From positions 22,455-86,454 of the forward strand of contig JAIXXL010000027.1 in the NCBI GenBank assembly GCA_027490755.1: DNA of 64,000 nucleotides, written 5' to 3'. The position numbers and the translations under genes were made by a program. This DNA is from Betaproteobacteria bacterium (GTDB lineage: Bacteria; Pseudomonadota; Gammaproteobacteria; Burkholderiales; UBA3065). Below the pieces are notes generated by a model. It did no database searches. It had not been told where the DNA came from and saw only the letters and a program-made list of their open reading frames with translations. Numbering within the stretch: the first letter of the stretch is position 1; each line of letters starts with the position of its first letter. This document shows positions 39,782 through 51,227 of the stretch, piece after piece.

Positions 39782-40273
39782 ATGAGCAAGCCTCTGGTGG
39801 GTGTGGTGATGGGCAGCGACAGCGACTGGCCGGTGATGCAGCATGCCGTCGAGCAGCTCAAGGCCTTTGGCGTGCCCCACGAAGCCGAGGTGGTGTCGGC
39901 CCACCGCACGCCCGACCGCATGTTCGAATACGCCGCCAGCGCGGCCGAACGCGGGCTGGTCTGCATCATCGCCGGCGCCGGTGGCGCCGCCCACCTGCCG
40001 GGCATGATCGCCTCCAAGACCACCTTGCCGGTGCTCGGCGTGCCGGTCACCAGCAAGGCGCTGGGCGGCCTCGACTCGCTCCTTTCCATCGCGCAGATGC
40101 CCAAGGGCGTGCCGGTCGCCACGTTTGCCGTGGGCGAGGCTGGTGCTGCCAACGCAGGCCTGTTCGCGGTGGCGCTGCTGGCGCGCACCGACCCGGCGCT
40201 GGCACAGCAGCTGGCCGACTTCCGCCGCCAGCAGACCGCCAAGGTCGAGGCGATGAAGCTGCCCGGCGCATGA
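39782..40273 (+). CDS. purE: N5-carboxyaminoimidazole ribonucleotide mutase
   Basis: PurE moves the carboxyl group of N5-CAIR to carbon 4 in purine synthesis. The 163-residue class I protein has [12 protein letters not shown], the [15 protein letters not shown] block and [15 protein letters not shown], all conserved. It overlaps purK by 4 bp and so forms the usual purE-purK pair. The ATG at 39782 matches the family start; an upstream in-frame ATG at 39710 adds unrelated sequence. Confidence 0.97.
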   Translation: MSKPLVGVVMGSDSDWPVMQHAVEQLKAFGVPHEAEVVSAHRTPDRMFEYAASAAERGLVCIIAGAGGAAHLPGMIASKTTLPVLGVPVTSKALGGLDSLLSIAQMPKGVPVATFAVGEAGAANAGLFAVALLARTDPALAQQLADFRRQQTAKVEAMKLPGA

Positions 40274-41421
40274 AAATGTCTTTGCCCATCCTGCCCGGCG
40301 CCATGCTGGGCGTGCTCGGCGGCGGCCAGCTCGGGCGCATGTTCGTGCACGCCGCGCAGGCGATGGGCTACCGCGTCACCGTGCTCGACCCGGACTCGCA
40401 CGCGCCGGCCGGTGCTGCCGCCGACCGCCACCTCTGCGCCGCCTACGACGACCCTGCTGCACTGGACGACCTGGCCGCCACCTGCGCAGCCGTCACCACC
40501 GAGTTCGAGAACGTGCCGGCGGCGGCCATGCAGCGCCTGGCCGAACGTGTCCGCGTGACGCCCTCGGCAGACGCCGTGGCCATCGCGCAGGACCGCATCC
40601 TCGAGAAGAACTTCATCCGCGACGCCGGCCTGGGCGTGGTGCCCTTCGCCGTCTTCGGCGACGCCGCCGACATCACCGCAGAAGCCTGTTCCGGCTGCCT
40701 ACCGGGCATCCTCAAGACGGCGCGGCTGGGTTATGACGGCAAGGGCCAGGTGCGGGTGCAGACGCTGGACGAGGTGCGCGCCGCCTTCGACGGGCTCAAG
40801 GGCGTGCCGTGCGTCCTGGAAAAACGCGTCGACCTCGCCTGCGAGGTGTCGGTGGTGCTTGCACGCACCGACGACGGCACCACGCGCTGCTTCCCGGTCG
40901 GCGAGAACCAGCATAAGGGCGGCATCCTCGACCTCACCATCGTGCCGGCGCGCGTGAGCCCCGCCATCGCCGCCACCGCGGTCGACATGGCCACCCGCCT
41001 GGCCGCGGCGCTAGGTTATGTCGGCACGCTCGGCGTCGAGATGTTCGTGCTCGGCGACGGCTCGGTGCTGGTCAACGAGATCGCACCGCGCCCGCACAAC
41101 AGCGGCCACTACACCCAGGACGCCACCGTCTGCAGCCAGTTCGACCAGCAGGTACGCGCCATGTGCGGCCTGCCACTGGGCGACCCCGGCCTGATGAGCC
41201 CGGTCGCCATGCTCAACGTGATGGGCGACATGTGGGCCGCCGGTACGCCCGACTGGGCCGCGGTGATGGCCCACGACGGCGCCCGCCTGCACCTTTACGG
41301 CAAGCGCGAGGCACGGCCGGGCCGCAAGATGGGCCACGTCAACGTGCTGTCCGGCGACGCCGGGCGTGCCGTCGCGGCGGCCGAATCGCTGCGCCGCGCG
41401 CTCGAGGGCCAGACCGGCTGA
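40270..41421 (+). CDS. purK: N5-carboxyaminoimidazole ribonucleotide synthase
   Basis: PurK is an ATP-grasp enzyme that carboxylates AIR to N5-CAIR, the PurE substrate. The 383-residue protein has the N-terminal [14 protein letters not shown] motif, TEFENVP, the ATP-grasp [14 protein letters not shown] loop and [13 protein letters not shown]. Its ATG overlaps the purE stop and its TGA shares one base with the uppP ATG, which suggests one transcript through uppP. Confidence 0.97.
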   Translation: MKMSLPILPGAMLGVLGGGQLGRMFVHAAQAMGYRVTVLDPDSHAPAGAAADRHLCAAYDDPAALDDLAATCAAVTTEFENVPAAAMQRLAERVRVTPSADAVAIAQDRILEKNFIRDAGLGVVPFAVFGDAADITAEACSGCLPGILKTARLGYDGKGQVRVQTLDEVRAAFDGLKGVPCVLEKRVDLACEVSVVLARTDDGTTRCFPVGENQHKGGILDLTIVPARVSPAIAATAVDMATRLAAALGYVGTLGVEMFVLGDGSVLVNEIAPRPHNSGHYTQDATVCSQFDQQVRAMCGLPLGDPGLMSPVAMLNVMGDMWAAGTPDWAAVMAHDGARLHLYGKREARPGRKMGHVNVLSGDAGRAVAAAESLRRALEGQTG

Positions 41422-42242
41422 TGGACGGCCTCTGGGCCATCGCCCTCATCCTCGGCGCGCTGGAGGGCCTGACCGAGTTCCTGCCGGTCTCCTCCACCGG
41501 TCACCTGATCATCGCCGGCCACCTGCTGGGCTGGACCGACGAGACCAGCAAGGCCTTCAAGATCTTCATCCAGCTCGGCGCCATCCTTTCGGTCTGCTGG
41601 ATCTACCGCGCACGCCTGGTCAGCCTGCTGCGCGGCGTCGCCAGCGAGCCGGTCGAGCAGCGCCTGGCCCTGAACCTGGCCATCGCCTTCCTGCCGGCCG
41701 CCGTGCTCGGCGTGCTGCTGCACGGCGTGATCAAGGGGCTGCTGTTCGGGCCGGTCACGGTGGCCGCGGCACTGGTGGTGGGCGGCGTCGCCATCCTGCT
41801 CATAGAGCGCCGCAACCTTGCGCCGACCACGCACAGCATCGATACGCTGGACGCGCGGCTCGCGCTCAAGCTCGGCTTTGCCCAGGCGCTGGCCCTGTTC
41901 CCCGGCGTGTCGCGTTCGGGCGCGACCATCATCGGCGGGCTCTGGCTCGGCCTCTCGCGTCCGGCGGCGGCCGAGTTCTCCTTCTTCCTCGCCATCCCGA
42001 CCATGTTCGCGGCCACCGCCTACGACCTCTACAAGAGCCGCGAGCTGCTGCACGCAGCCGACCTGCCGCTGTTCGGCATCGGCTTCGTCGCCGCCTTCCT
42101 TACCGGTCTGGTGGCGGTGCGGGCCTTCGTCAGCTGGGTCTCGGCGCACAGCTTCGCGCCATTCGCCTGGTACCGCATCGGTTTCGGCCTGCTGGTGCTG
42201 GCGACCTGGTGGACCGGCACGGTGGCGTGGACGCCGACCTGA
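41421..42242 (+). CDS. uppP: undecaprenyl-diphosphatase
   Basis: UppP (BacA) recycles the cell-wall lipid carrier by removing phosphate from undecaprenyl pyrophosphate at the membrane. The 273-residue multi-pass protein has both active-site motifs: [15 protein letters not shown] near the N-terminus and [11 protein letters not shown] in the middle. The one-base overlap with purK is unusually tight for genes of such different function. Confidence 0.96.
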   Translation: MDGLWAIALILGALEGLTEFLPVSSTGHLIIAGHLLGWTDETSKAFKIFIQLGAILSVCWIYRARLVSLLRGVASEPVEQRLALNLAIAFLPAAVLGVLLHGVIKGLLFGPVTVAAALVVGGVAILLIERRNLAPTTHSIDTLDARLALKLGFAQALALFPGVSRSGATIIGGLWLGLSRPAAAEFSFFLAIPTMFAATAYDLYKSRELLHAADLPLFGIGFVAAFLTGLVAVRAFVSWVSAHSFAPFAWYRIGFGLLVLATWWTGTVAWTPT

Positions 42243-42252
42243 GCCGCGCCGC

Positions 42253-43437
42253 GTGATCCGCCTCGAACCCTACCGGCGGACCCTGTCCGAGGCTGGCTTT
42301 CGCCGCTCGCTGCTGCCATCGGTGCTGGCGCGGCTGCCGCTGGGCATGGCATCGCTGTCGCTGCTGCTGGCGATCCAGGCACAGACCGGCGACAACACGC
42401 TCGCCGGCCTGGTCAGCGGCCTCTACGTGCTGGGCCTCGGCATCGTCGCGCCGGTGGTCGGTCGCGGCATCGACCGCTTCGGCCCCGCCCCCCTGCTGCG
42501 CCTGACCGGCGTCCTCTACCCGGCGGTGATGGCACTGTTGGCATGGGCCGTGGCCACCGCGCAGCCGGTCTGGTCGTGGATGCTGCTGGCCATGCTGGGC
42601 GGCATGACGCTGCCGCAGATCACCGCGCAGATGCGCAGCGCCATCCCGAAACTGCTGCCCGGGCGCGCCGAGCAGCAGGTCGCGTTCACCATCGACACCC
42701 TGGTCATCGAGGTCGTGTTCATGCTCGGCCCGCCGCTGGCCGGGATGTTCCTGGCCTTCGGGCACCCGCTCGCGGCCACGCTGGCAGCCGGCGCCTGTGG
42801 CGGCCTCGGCGCGTTCTGGTTCCTGCGCAGCCCGGCCGTGGCGGCCTGGGCCCTGCACCCGGGCCGCGCCACCGAGCGCTCGGCGCTGGGCGCGCTGCGC
42901 GAACCGGGCCTGCGCGCCATCCTCTTCAGCTGCCTGTTCTTTGCCCTGTGCTTCGGCCTGTTCGAGGCCGGCATCGCCACCTACTGCAAGCAATTGGGGG
43001 CACCGGAGCACACCGGCTGGGTGCTCGGGCTGACCAGCATCGCCAGCGCCAGCGGTGTGCTGCTCTATGGCAGCCGCGAATGGCCAGGCTGGCTCGGCCT
43101 GCACTACCGCCTCGGCATGCTGGCCACCGGTCTTCTGCTGCTGCTCTGCGGCCTGGCTGGTGACCTGATATCGCTCTACCTGCTGGCTGCATTGGCCTCG
43201 ACCCCCATGGCAACCGTCCTTGCGGCGCAGAACATGCTGGTGGTCAAGGTGGCCCCCGCCGGGCGCGTCGCCGAGTGCTACACCTGGGTCGGCACCGCGC
43301 TGCTGTTCGGCGTGTCGGCCGGCCTGGCCATCGGTGGCGCCATCAGCGGAACCGATTCGGCGCCGCTGGCCATCGCCGCCGCGGGTATCTGCGCGCTGCT
43401 GGCAGCCATCGCAGCAATACGCATATCGCCCCAGTAA
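42253..43437 (+). CDS. MFS transporter
   Basis: The protein is 394 residues from GTG 42253, 10 bp after uppP, with about twelve hydrophobic segments in two halves. It shows the loop after helix 2 typical of the major facilitator superfamily (GLGIVAPVVGRGIDRFG). The substrate cannot be told; related proteins are annotated as drug or sugar efflux carriers. The frame is long and no ATG is near, so GTG is taken as the start. Confidence 0.85.
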   Translation: MIRLEPYRRTLSEAGFRRSLLPSVLARLPLGMASLSLLLAIQAQTGDNTLAGLVSGLYVLGLGIVAPVVGRGIDRFGPAPLLRLTGVLYPAVMALLAWAVATAQPVWSWMLLAMLGGMTLPQITAQMRSAIPKLLPGRAEQQVAFTIDTLVIEVVFMLGPPLAGMFLAFGHPLAATLAAGACGGLGAFWFLRSPAVAAWALHPGRATERSALGALREPGLRAILFSCLFFALCFGLFEAGIATYCKQLGAPEHTGWVLGLTSIASASGVLLYGSREWPGWLGLHYRLGMLATGLLLLLCGLAGDLISLYLLAALASTPMATVLAAQNMLVVKVAPAGRVAECYTWVGTALLFGVSAGLAIGGAISGTDSAPLAIAAAGICALLAAIAAIRISPQ

Positions 43438-43457
43438 AGTGCGGCCGGCCGGCTAAT

Positions 43458-43474
43458 TGCACCACTATGGTGCA
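43458..43474. promoter_or_regulatory. NtrC binding site in the glnA control region
   Basis: TGCACCACTATGGTGCA is a perfect 7-bp inverted repeat with a 3-bp centre and matches the known NtrC consensus (TGCACC-N5-GGTGCA). It lies 245 bp before glnA, a usual enhancer distance. Two TGGCAC elements at 43503 and 43522 resemble the -24 box of sigma-54 promoters, but a GC falls 11 rather than 10 bases after the GG in both. NtrC itself is encoded at 46976. Confidence 0.85.
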
Positions 43475-43718
43475 TATTTGCGCCCTTCACCTTTTTGCCG
43501 ACTGGCACGGCAAAACGCTTGTGGCACAATCGCGAGCCGATTCTCCGGTGGCATGCGCCGCCGGACGTCGCCGCCCCTTTGCATCCACACGTCATCGGCT
43601 GCCGGGGGTGGAATGATTTCTGCTAGAGAACTTCGGTCGCGGTGGCGTACACGCCGCGCCGGGGTGACCCGATCCAGTACAAACCCGTCCGCACAAACCA
43701 GAGCTTAAGGAGCACAGC

Positions 43719-45128
43719 ATGGCAGTCGCCAACGTCATGAACCTGATCAAGGAGAACGAAGTCCGTTTCGTCGACTTCCGTTTCACCGACACCCGAGGCA
43801 AGGAGCAGCACGTCGGCGTGCCGATCTCCGCGTTCTCGGAAGACAAGTTCACCGAGGGCCACGCCTTCGACGGCTCCTCGATCGCCGGCTGGAAGGGCAT
43901 CCAGGCTTCCGACATGCTGCTGATGCCGGATGCCGACTCGGCCTACATCGACCCGTTCATGGACGAGACCACGCTGGTGCTGACCTGCGACGTCGTCGAA
44001 CCGTCCGACGGCAAGGGCTACGACCGTGACCCGCGCTCGATCGCCAAGCGCGCCGAGGCTTACCTCAAGAGCAGCGGCATCGGCGACACCGCCTACTTCG
44101 GTCCCGAACCCGAATTCTTCATCTTCGACAGCGTCGAGTGGAAGGTGGACATGTCGGGTTCCTACTGCAAGGTCTTCTCGGAAGAGGCAGCCTGGTCCAC
44201 CGGCGACAAGTTCGAAGGCGGCAACCTCGGCCACCGTCCGACCGTCAAGGGCGGCTACTTCCCGGTTCCCCCGGTCGACAGCCTGAACGACATCCGCGCC
44301 GCCATGTGTATCGCGCTGGAAGAGATCGGCATCCCGGTCGAGGTTCACCACCACGAAGTGGCGACCGCCGGCCAGTGCGAGATCGGCACCCAGTTCTCGA
44401 GCCTGACCAAGCGTGCCGACTGGACGCAACGGCTCAAGTACGTGGTGCACAACACCGCCGCCGCCTACGGCAAGACCGCCACCTTCATGCCCAAGCCGAT
44501 CGTCGGTGACAACGGCTCGGGCATGCACGTGCACATGTCGATCTGGAAGGACGGCAAGAACCTGTTCGCCGGCAACGGTTACGCCGGCCTGAGCGAGTTC
44601 GCGCTGTACTACATCGGCGGCATCATCAAGCACGCCAAGGCTCTGAACGCCATCACCAATCCTGGCACCAACAGCTACAAGCGTCTGGTTCCCGGCTTCG
44701 AAGCCCCGGTCAAGCTGGCCTACTCGGCACGCAACCGTTCGGCCTCGATCCGCATCCCCTACGTGCAGAGCGACAAGGCCCGCCGCATCGAGGTGCGCTT
44801 CCCGGACCCGACCGCCAACCCGTACCTGGCCTTCACCGCACTGATGATGGCCGGCCTCGATGGCGTGCAGAACAAGATCCACCCGGGCGAAGCCTCGGAC
44901 AAGAACCTGTACGACCTGCCGCCGGAAGAGGATGCAAAGATCCCGACCGTCTGCGCCAGCCTCGACGAGGCACTGGCCGCGCTGGACAAGGACCGCGAGT
45001 TCCTGACCCGTGGCGGCGTGTTCAGCAACGAGATGATCGACGCCTTCATCGAACTCAAGATGGAAGAGGTCACGCGTTTCCGCATGACCACGCACCCGAT
45101 CGAGTACGACATGTATTACAGCCTCTAA
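43719..45128 (+). CDS. glnA: glutamine synthetase type I
   Basis: GlnA makes glutamine from glutamate and ammonia. The 469-residue GS-I protein has the [12 protein letters not shown] latch, [10 protein letters not shown], the [13 protein letters not shown] metal residues, and the adenylylation site tyrosine in NLYDLPPEE. That tyrosine implies control by GlnE. An NtrC site lies upstream and a terminator downstream. ntrB and ntrC follow after one small gene. Confidence 0.98.
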   Translation: MAVANVMNLIKENEVRFVDFRFTDTRGKEQHVGVPISAFSEDKFTEGHAFDGSSIAGWKGIQASDMLLMPDADSAYIDPFMDETTLVLTCDVVEPSDGKGYDRDPRSIAKRAEAYLKSSGIGDTAYFGPEPEFFIFDSVEWKVDMSGSYCKVFSEEAAWSTGDKFEGGNLGHRPTVKGGYFPVPPVDSLNDIRAAMCIALEEIGIPVEVHHHEVATAGQCEIGTQFSSLTKRADWTQRLKYVVHNTAAAYGKTATFMPKPIVGDNGSGMHVHMSIWKDGKNLFAGNGYAGLSEFALYYIGGIIKHAKALNAITNPGTNSYKRLVPGFEAPVKLAYSARNRSASIRIPYVQSDKARRIEVRFPDPTANPYLAFTALMMAGLDGVQNKIHPGEASDKNLYDLPPEEDAKIPTVCASLDEALAALDKDREFLTRGGVFSNEMIDAFIELKMEEVTRFRMTTHPIEYDMYYSL

Positions 45129-45180
45129 GGCTTGATCTGCCTGGGCTGGCCCGCAAGGGCATGCCCATCGGCCAGATGAC

Positions 45181-45207
45181 GGGGGCGACGCAAGTCGCCC
45201 CCTTTTT
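45181..45207 (+). terminator. Rho-independent terminator after glnA
   Basis: A 9-bp perfect stem, GGGGGCGAC with GTCGCCCCC, closes a GCAA tetraloop and is followed by five T. It lies 52 bp after the glnA stop and separates glnA from the DUF4124-ntrB-ntrC genes, although read-through is common in such loci. Confidence 0.93.
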
Positions 45208-45246
45208 CATGCGCCGGCGCGGCGCGCACCCCCTTAATATCGGGGC

Positions 45247-45804
45247 ATGCCCAAGCGCACCCTGCCACCACTCGCCGCTGCACTGTTGCTGACCCTCGCC
45301 AGCATGGCAGGCGCTGCCGACAGAGCGGCCACAAGCGACGCCGGGAAGCCCATGGCGGCCGAACACACGCCAGCACGTCCGCAACCGCTCTACCGCTACA
45401 GCGCCCCGGCGGGCGGCACCTTGTACACCAACCGCCCGCCGCCGCCCGGCGTGCAGGCGCGGACGCTGCCCTACGCGCCGTCGCCGCCACAGCGTCCGCT
45501 GCCGCCGGTCATGCCGCAGCCACCCGCGGTGGCGCCGGCGGGCGGCCTGCCCGCCCCGCAAAGCCCGCAGCGCAGCCAGCAGCAGGTGCTGCTGGAACAG
45601 CTGGCACGGCAGATCGGGTCGCTGCAGACCGCGCGCAATGCACTAAAAGAGGGCGAGGCTGTCAGAAACGGCGACGAGCGGAACTACCAGCGCTATCTCG
45701 ACAGGGTGCAAGGTCTGCGCGATTCGGTGACCCGGCAGGAGGGCGTGGTCGAGGCCCTGCAGGACCAGTTGCGGCTTCTGGGCTCGGCAAGCCTCGGCGA
45801 ATAG
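45247..45804 (+). CDS. DUF4124-like exported protein
   Basis: The 185-residue protein has a signal peptide ending AGAADRA. A short DUF4124-like segment (LYRYSAPAGGTLYTNRPPP) is followed by a proline-rich linker and a C-terminal coiled coil (about residues 110-180). DUF4124 proteins of unknown function often lie between glnA and ntrB in betaproteobacteria. The reading frame, codon use and position support a real gene; its role is unknown. Confidence 0.8.
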   Translation: MPKRTLPPLAAALLLTLASMAGAADRAATSDAGKPMAAEHTPARPQPLYRYSAPAGGTLYTNRPPPPGVQARTLPYAPSPPQRPLPPVMPQPPAVAPAGGLPAPQSPQRSQQQVLLEQLARQIGSLQTARNALKEGEAVRNGDERNYQRYLDRVQGLRDSVTRQEGVVEALQDQLRLLGSASLGE

Positions 45805-45893
45805 CCGGGCGGCGCGGCCGGCTGCCGCCCGGCACGTGCGCGAACCGGGCCCCGCTCGGCCTGAATCTTGCTACGAACTTGCCGGACCCGATC

Positions 45894-46973
45894 ATGACCA
45901 TGGCACCTCAACATTTCGCGCTCGACACCCTCGCCACGGCCGTGCTGTTCGTGGACGCCGAACTGCGCATCGTCTACGCCAACGCCGCCGCGGAGAACCT
46001 GCTCCGGGCCGGCTCGCGCACGCTGGTCGGCGCGCCGCTGCCCAAGTTCTTCCTCGACTGCTCGCGGGTCAAGCAGGTGGCCGAACGCGTCTCGGCCGAG
46101 AGCTGCCCGCACACCGAGCACGAGCTGCTGTTCGCTCGCGCAGACAACGACGTGCCGGCCTCGCTCACCATCAGCCCGATGCAGAACGCGCTCGGCGCCT
46201 TCGCCATCGAGCTGCGCCCGCAGGACCAGCACCTTCGGGTCGAGCGCGAAGAACGTCAGCACAACCTGCAGGAGGCCAACCGCGTCCTGTTGCGCAATCT
46301 GGCCCATGAGATCAAGAACCCGCTCGGCGGCATCCGTGGCGCGGCCCAGCTGCTGCAGCGTGAGCTACGCGACGCCGACCAGCGCGAGTACACCGAGGTG
46401 ATCATCGGCGAGGCCGACCGGCTGCAGTCGCTGATGGACCGTCTGCTCACACCGCACCGCCTGCCGCGCATCGAGTCGATCAGCATCCACGAGGTGCTGG
46501 AGCGGGTCCGCGCGCTGCTGCTGGCCGACAGCACCATGGCGCACGGCGACGGCATCGAGGTCGAGCGCGACTACGACGTCAGCCTGCCGCAGCTGCTGGC
46601 TGACCGCGAGCAGCTCATCCAGGTCTTCCTCAACATCGGCCGCAACGCCATGCAGGCGCTGGCCGGCCGCGAGAACGGCCGCATCACGCTGCGCACGCGC
46701 GCCGCCCGCCAGGTCACGCTGGCGCGGCAGCGCCACCGCATCGCGCTCAAGGTGCAGGTGATCGACACCGGCCCCGGCATCCCCAGCGACCTGCGCGAGC
46801 GCATGTTCTACCCGCTGGTCTCCGGCCGCGTGGATGGCAGCGGCCTGGGGCTGTCCATCGCGCAGACCTACGTGCACCAGCACAACGGCCTGATCGACTG
46901 CGAGAGCGCGCCCGGCCGCACCAGCTTCACCGTACTTTTGCCCTTCAACCATCCGCCCGCCGGAGGCCAGTGA
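45894..46973 (+). CDS. glnL: nitrogen regulation sensor kinase NtrB
   Basis: NtrB phosphorylates NtrC when nitrogen is short, under control of PII. The 359-residue soluble kinase has a PAS domain (about residues 5-110). Next comes the H-box LAHEIKNPLGGIRGAAQLL, then the N-box NIGRNAMQAL and the G-boxes DTGPGIP and GSGLGLSIA. ATG 45894 is preferred; a TTG at 45879 and an ATG at 45900 also exist. It overlaps or abuts ntrC. Confidence 0.96.
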   Translation: MTMAPQHFALDTLATAVLFVDAELRIVYANAAAENLLRAGSRTLVGAPLPKFFLDCSRVKQVAERVSAESCPHTEHELLFARADNDVPASLTISPMQNALGAFAIELRPQDQHLRVEREERQHNLQEANRVLLRNLAHEIKNPLGGIRGAAQLLQRELRDADQREYTEVIIGEADRLQSLMDRLLTPHRLPRIESISIHEVLERVRALLLADSTMAHGDGIEVERDYDVSLPQLLADREQLIQVFLNIGRNAMQALAGRENGRITLRTRAARQVTLARQRHRIALKVQVIDTGPGIPSDLRERMFYPLVSGRVDGSGLGLSIAQTYVHQHNGLIDCESAPGRTSFTVLLPFNHPPAGGQ

Positions 46974-46975
46974 GC

Positions 46976-48397
<1,422 letters not shown>

Positions 48398-48419
48398 GGG
48401 GCGGGGCCGGTCGACGGCC

Positions 48420-49469
48420 TCAGCCGACCGCCACGCCTAGCGCGCGCCCGATCACCCAGGTCATGCCCGCCGCACCCAGGCCGATCAGCAGCATGCGCAG
48501 GGCCGCGGGTACCGCGCGACCGCCGGAGAACAGCGTCACCACGGCACCGACCAGCAACAGCGCGACCGCCGAGACCAGCACCGCGGCGTGCAGGGCCGTG
48601 GCACCGGCAGCGAACGCGTAGGGCAGCAGCGGCAACACGGCGCCGATACAGAACGACAGGAAGGAGGCGATGGCGGCCCGCCAGGGCGAAGCCAGGTTGT
48701 CCGGGTCGAGGCCCAGTTCCTCGCGGGCCAGCGTGGCGAGCGCGCGATCGGGGTCGGCGATCAGGGCATCCGCGGCCCGGCGCGCCGCCGCAGCATCCAT
48801 CCCGCGCGCCTCGAAGATGGTCGCCAACTCGCCCGCCTCTGCCTCCGGGTAGAGCGCCAGTTCGGCCCGCTCCAGCGCGATCTGGTTGTCGTGCAGCTCA
48901 CGCTGCGCGCGCACCGAGACGTACTCCCCGGCCGCCATCGACAGGCTGCCGGCCAGCAGGCCGGCGAATCCGGCCAGCAGCACCGGCTGGTCGCCGGCAC
49001 CAGCCCCGGCGACACCGCAGATCAGGCTCAGGTTGGAGACCAGGCCGTCGTTGACGCCGAACACCACAGCGCGCAGGTCGTTGCCGCCGGCCAATGCGCG
49101 ATGCGGCCGCTCGGCATCTGCATCGTGCGCCGTTGGGGCATACACCGAGAGGCCGCGCACCTTGAGCGCGGCCAGCAGCGGCCGCAGGGTCATCGGGCTC
49201 ATGCGGCGCAGCAGCAGCGCCACCAGCCGCGCCCGCAGCGGGGGGCGCCAGTCCGGCAGCGGGATGCCGCGGCGCGCCAGCTCGCCAGCCCACGCCGTGG
49301 CCTGACGGTCCGCCGCGGCGGCGAGTTCGAGAAACAGGTACTGCCGGGCGTGGCCCGACTCGGCGTCGGATACGTGGCGGTAGAGCCACGCCGACTGCCG
49401 CTCCTCGGCCCACGACTGCAGCAGGCCGGCGGCGTCGCGATCTCTTAGATCAGCTTCCAGAACATCCAC
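48420..49469 (-). CDS. ferritin-like/VIT1 fusion membrane protein (MbfA-like)
   Basis: The first 110 residues or so form a ferritin/rubrerythrin-like helical domain (SWAEERQSAWLYRHVSDAESGHARQYLFLELAAAADRQ, with possible metal ligands Glu and His). The rest is a VIT1/CCC1 metal transporter with VVFGVNDGLVSNLSLI and the SMAAGEYVSVRAQREL motif. This layout resembles MbfA, a membrane ferritin that exports iron. It starts at GTG 49469 and overlaps the end of bamD by 25 bp. Confidence 0.85.
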   Translation of the reverse strand: MDVLEADLRDRDAAGLLQSWAEERQSAWLYRHVSDAESGHARQYLFLELAAAADRQATAWAGELARRGIPLPDWRPPLRARLVALLLRRMSPMTLRPLLAALKVRGLSVYAPTAHDADAERPHRALAGGNDLRAVVFGVNDGLVSNLSLICGVAGAGAGDQPVLLAGFAGLLAGSLSMAAGEYVSVRAQRELHDNQIALERAELALYPEAEAGELATIFEARGMDAAAARRAADALIADPDRALATLAREELGLDPDNLASPWRAAIASFLSFCIGAVLPLLPYAFAAGATALHAAVLVSAVALLLVGAVVTLFSGGRAVPAALRMLLIGLGAAGMTWVIGRALGVAVG

Positions 49470-50239
49470 CAGGCGGGGTCGTCCTCCCTGCCCTGAAGAT
49501 ACTTGCTCTGCGGAAAGTTCTTCTCCAGCACGCGCAGCGTGTCGTCACGCAGGTCGGCCATGCCCATCTCGTTGTAGGCGCGCACCATCAGTGCCAGCGC
49601 CTCCTCGTTGGCGGGTGCCTGCGGGTAGTTCTGCATCGAGTACTGGGCGCGGTTGACCACCGCGACGAACGCACCGCGCTTGAAGTAATACCGCGCCACG
49701 TGCACCTCGCCCGAGGCCAGGGCGTTGACCAGGTAGGTCATGCGCGCGCTCGCATCCTCGGCGTACTTGCTCTCCGGGAATCGCGCGACCAGCAGCTTGA
49801 ACGACTCGAACGACTCGCGCGCGGCCTTGGGGTCGCGCTCGGTGGGGTCCTGGCTGCTGACCAGCCGCATCAGGCTGCGGTCGTCGATGAAGTTGGCCAG
49901 ACCCTTCAGGTAGTACGCGTAGTCGACGTTGGGATGGTTCGGGTGCAGGCGAACGAAGCGGTCGGCAGCCGCCAGCGTCTGCTCGATCTCGCCCTTCTTG
50001 TAGTACACGTAGACCAGCTCGAGCTGAGCCTGCTGCGCGTAACGCCCGAACGGATAGCGGGATTCAAGCTGCTCGAGATACTTGGCGGCGCGGTCGTAAT
50101 TGCCGTCGGCCAACTCGGCCCGCGCCTCGGTGTAGAACTTCGACGCCGACCAGCCTTTGGTCTTGTCATCCTGCGGCGTGGTGCTGCCGCAAGCCGCCAG
50201 GAAAGCCACGAGGGTGATTGCCAGTAGACTACGCTTCAT
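49445..50239 (-). CDS. bamD: outer membrane protein assembly factor BamD
   Basis: BamD is the essential lipoprotein of the BAM complex that folds outer-membrane barrels. The 264-residue protein has a lipobox (FLAACGS, acylated Cys at 17) and TPR-like helices (EARAELADGNYDRAAKYLEQLESRYPFG, LANFIDDRSLMRLV) that match the family. Its ATG shares two bases with that of rluD on the other strand. The bamD/rluD divergence is a classic gammaproteobacterial and betaproteobacterial order. Confidence 0.96.
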   Translation of the reverse strand: MKRSLLAITLVAFLAACGSTTPQDDKTKGWSASKFYTEARAELADGNYDRAAKYLEQLESRYPFGRYAQQAQLELVYVYYKKGEIEQTLAAADRFVRLHPNHPNVDYAYYLKGLANFIDDRSLMRLVSSQDPTERDPKAARESFESFKLLVARFPESKYAEDASARMTYLVNALASGEVHVARYYFKRGAFVAVVNRAQYSMQNYPQAPANEEALALMVRAYNEMGMADLRDDTLRVLEKNFPQSKYLQGREDDPAWWMFWKLI

Positions 50240-51227
50240 GCGCGAGGCCTTGGATGAGTGGGACGATTATAGCGAAAGCGACGTTCCGGCCCCGGCGGCG
50301 GCGGAGCCAGCCAGCATGCGCCTGACGGTACCGCAGGGCGCCGGCGGCGAACGCCTGGACCGCGTCATCGCGCAGCTGCTGCCAGATTACTCCCGCAACC
50401 GCTTGCAGACATGGATCGAGGAAGGCCGGGTCAGTGTCGACGGCGCATCGCGGCCTGGCAAGTACCGGCTGTTCGGCGGCGAGGCCCTGCAGGTGACGCC
50501 CGCCACGGAGATCGCCGGGCTGGCGGATGCTGCCGAGGATATCCCGCTGCGGGTGGTCCACGCCGACGCCCACATCATCGTCATCGACAAGCCCGCCGGG
50601 ATGGTTGTCCACCCCGGCAGCGGCGTCGCCGGCGGCACCCTGCTCAACGCCCTGCTGCACCACTTCCCCGAGACATCGGGCGTACCGCGCGCCGGCATCG
50701 TCCACCGGCTCGACCGTGACACCAGCGGTCTGCTGGTGGTCGGACGCACCCTGCGCGCGCAGACACGACTGGTCGAGGCGATGAAGGAACGCCGCATCGG
50801 CCGCACCTACAGCGCGCTAGCCACCGGCCGCCTCGAGTCGCGGCAGTGGGTGGACGCGCCGGTCGGCCGCGACCCGCGCCACCGCACGCGCATGGCGGTG
50901 GTGCCGTCGGGGCGCGAGGCGCGCACCCTGATCGAGCCGCTCGAGTTGCTGCCCGGCGCCACCCTGCTGGACTGCACCCTCGAGACCGGCCGCACCCACC
51001 AGATCCGGGTGCACTGCCGCCACATCGGCCACGCGCTGGTCGGCGACCCGGTCTACCTGGCGCGTAAGCCGGCCTCGCCCGTGCTGGCGGCCTTTGCGCG
51101 GCAGGCACTGCACGCGCGGCGGCTCGAGTTGCCGCACCCCGACACCGGCGACCTCTGCGCCTGGGACAGCCCGCTGCCGGCCGACCTGCAGACGCTCCTC
51201 GAGACGCTGCGCGCCGATGCCCTCTAG
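50238..51227 (+). CDS. rluD: 23S rRNA pseudouridine synthase RluD
   Basis: RluD makes pseudouridines in helix 69 of 23S rRNA. From ATG 50238 it is 329 residues; an internal ATG at 50316 gives the E. coli-like N-terminus MRLTVPQGAGGERLDRVIA. It has an S4 domain (about 45-90) and the catalytic aspartate in IVHRLDRDTSGLLVVGR. The C-terminal ETGRTHQIRVHCRHIGH is also typical. It overlaps pgeF by 11 bp, the usual rluD-pgeF pairing. Confidence 0.94.
   Translation: MREALDEWDDYSESDVPAPAAAEPASMRLTVPQGAGGERLDRVIAQLLPDYSRNRLQTWIEEGRVSVDGASRPGKYRLFGGEALQVTPATEIAGLADAAEDIPLRVVHADAHIIVIDKPAGMVVHPGSGVAGGTLLNALLHHFPETSGVPRAGIVHRLDRDTSGLLVVGRTLRAQTRLVEAMKERRIGRTYSALATGRLESRQWVDAPVGRDPRHRTRMAVVPSGREARTLIEPLELLPGATLLDCTLETGRTHQIRVHCRHIGHALVGDPVYLARKPASPVLAAFARQALHARRLELPHPDTGDLCAWDSPLPADLQTLLETLRADAL

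Noticed and set aside
43503..43540. A firm sigma-54 promoter for glnA
   Set aside because: Both TGGCAC elements have 11 instead of 10 bases between GG and GC.
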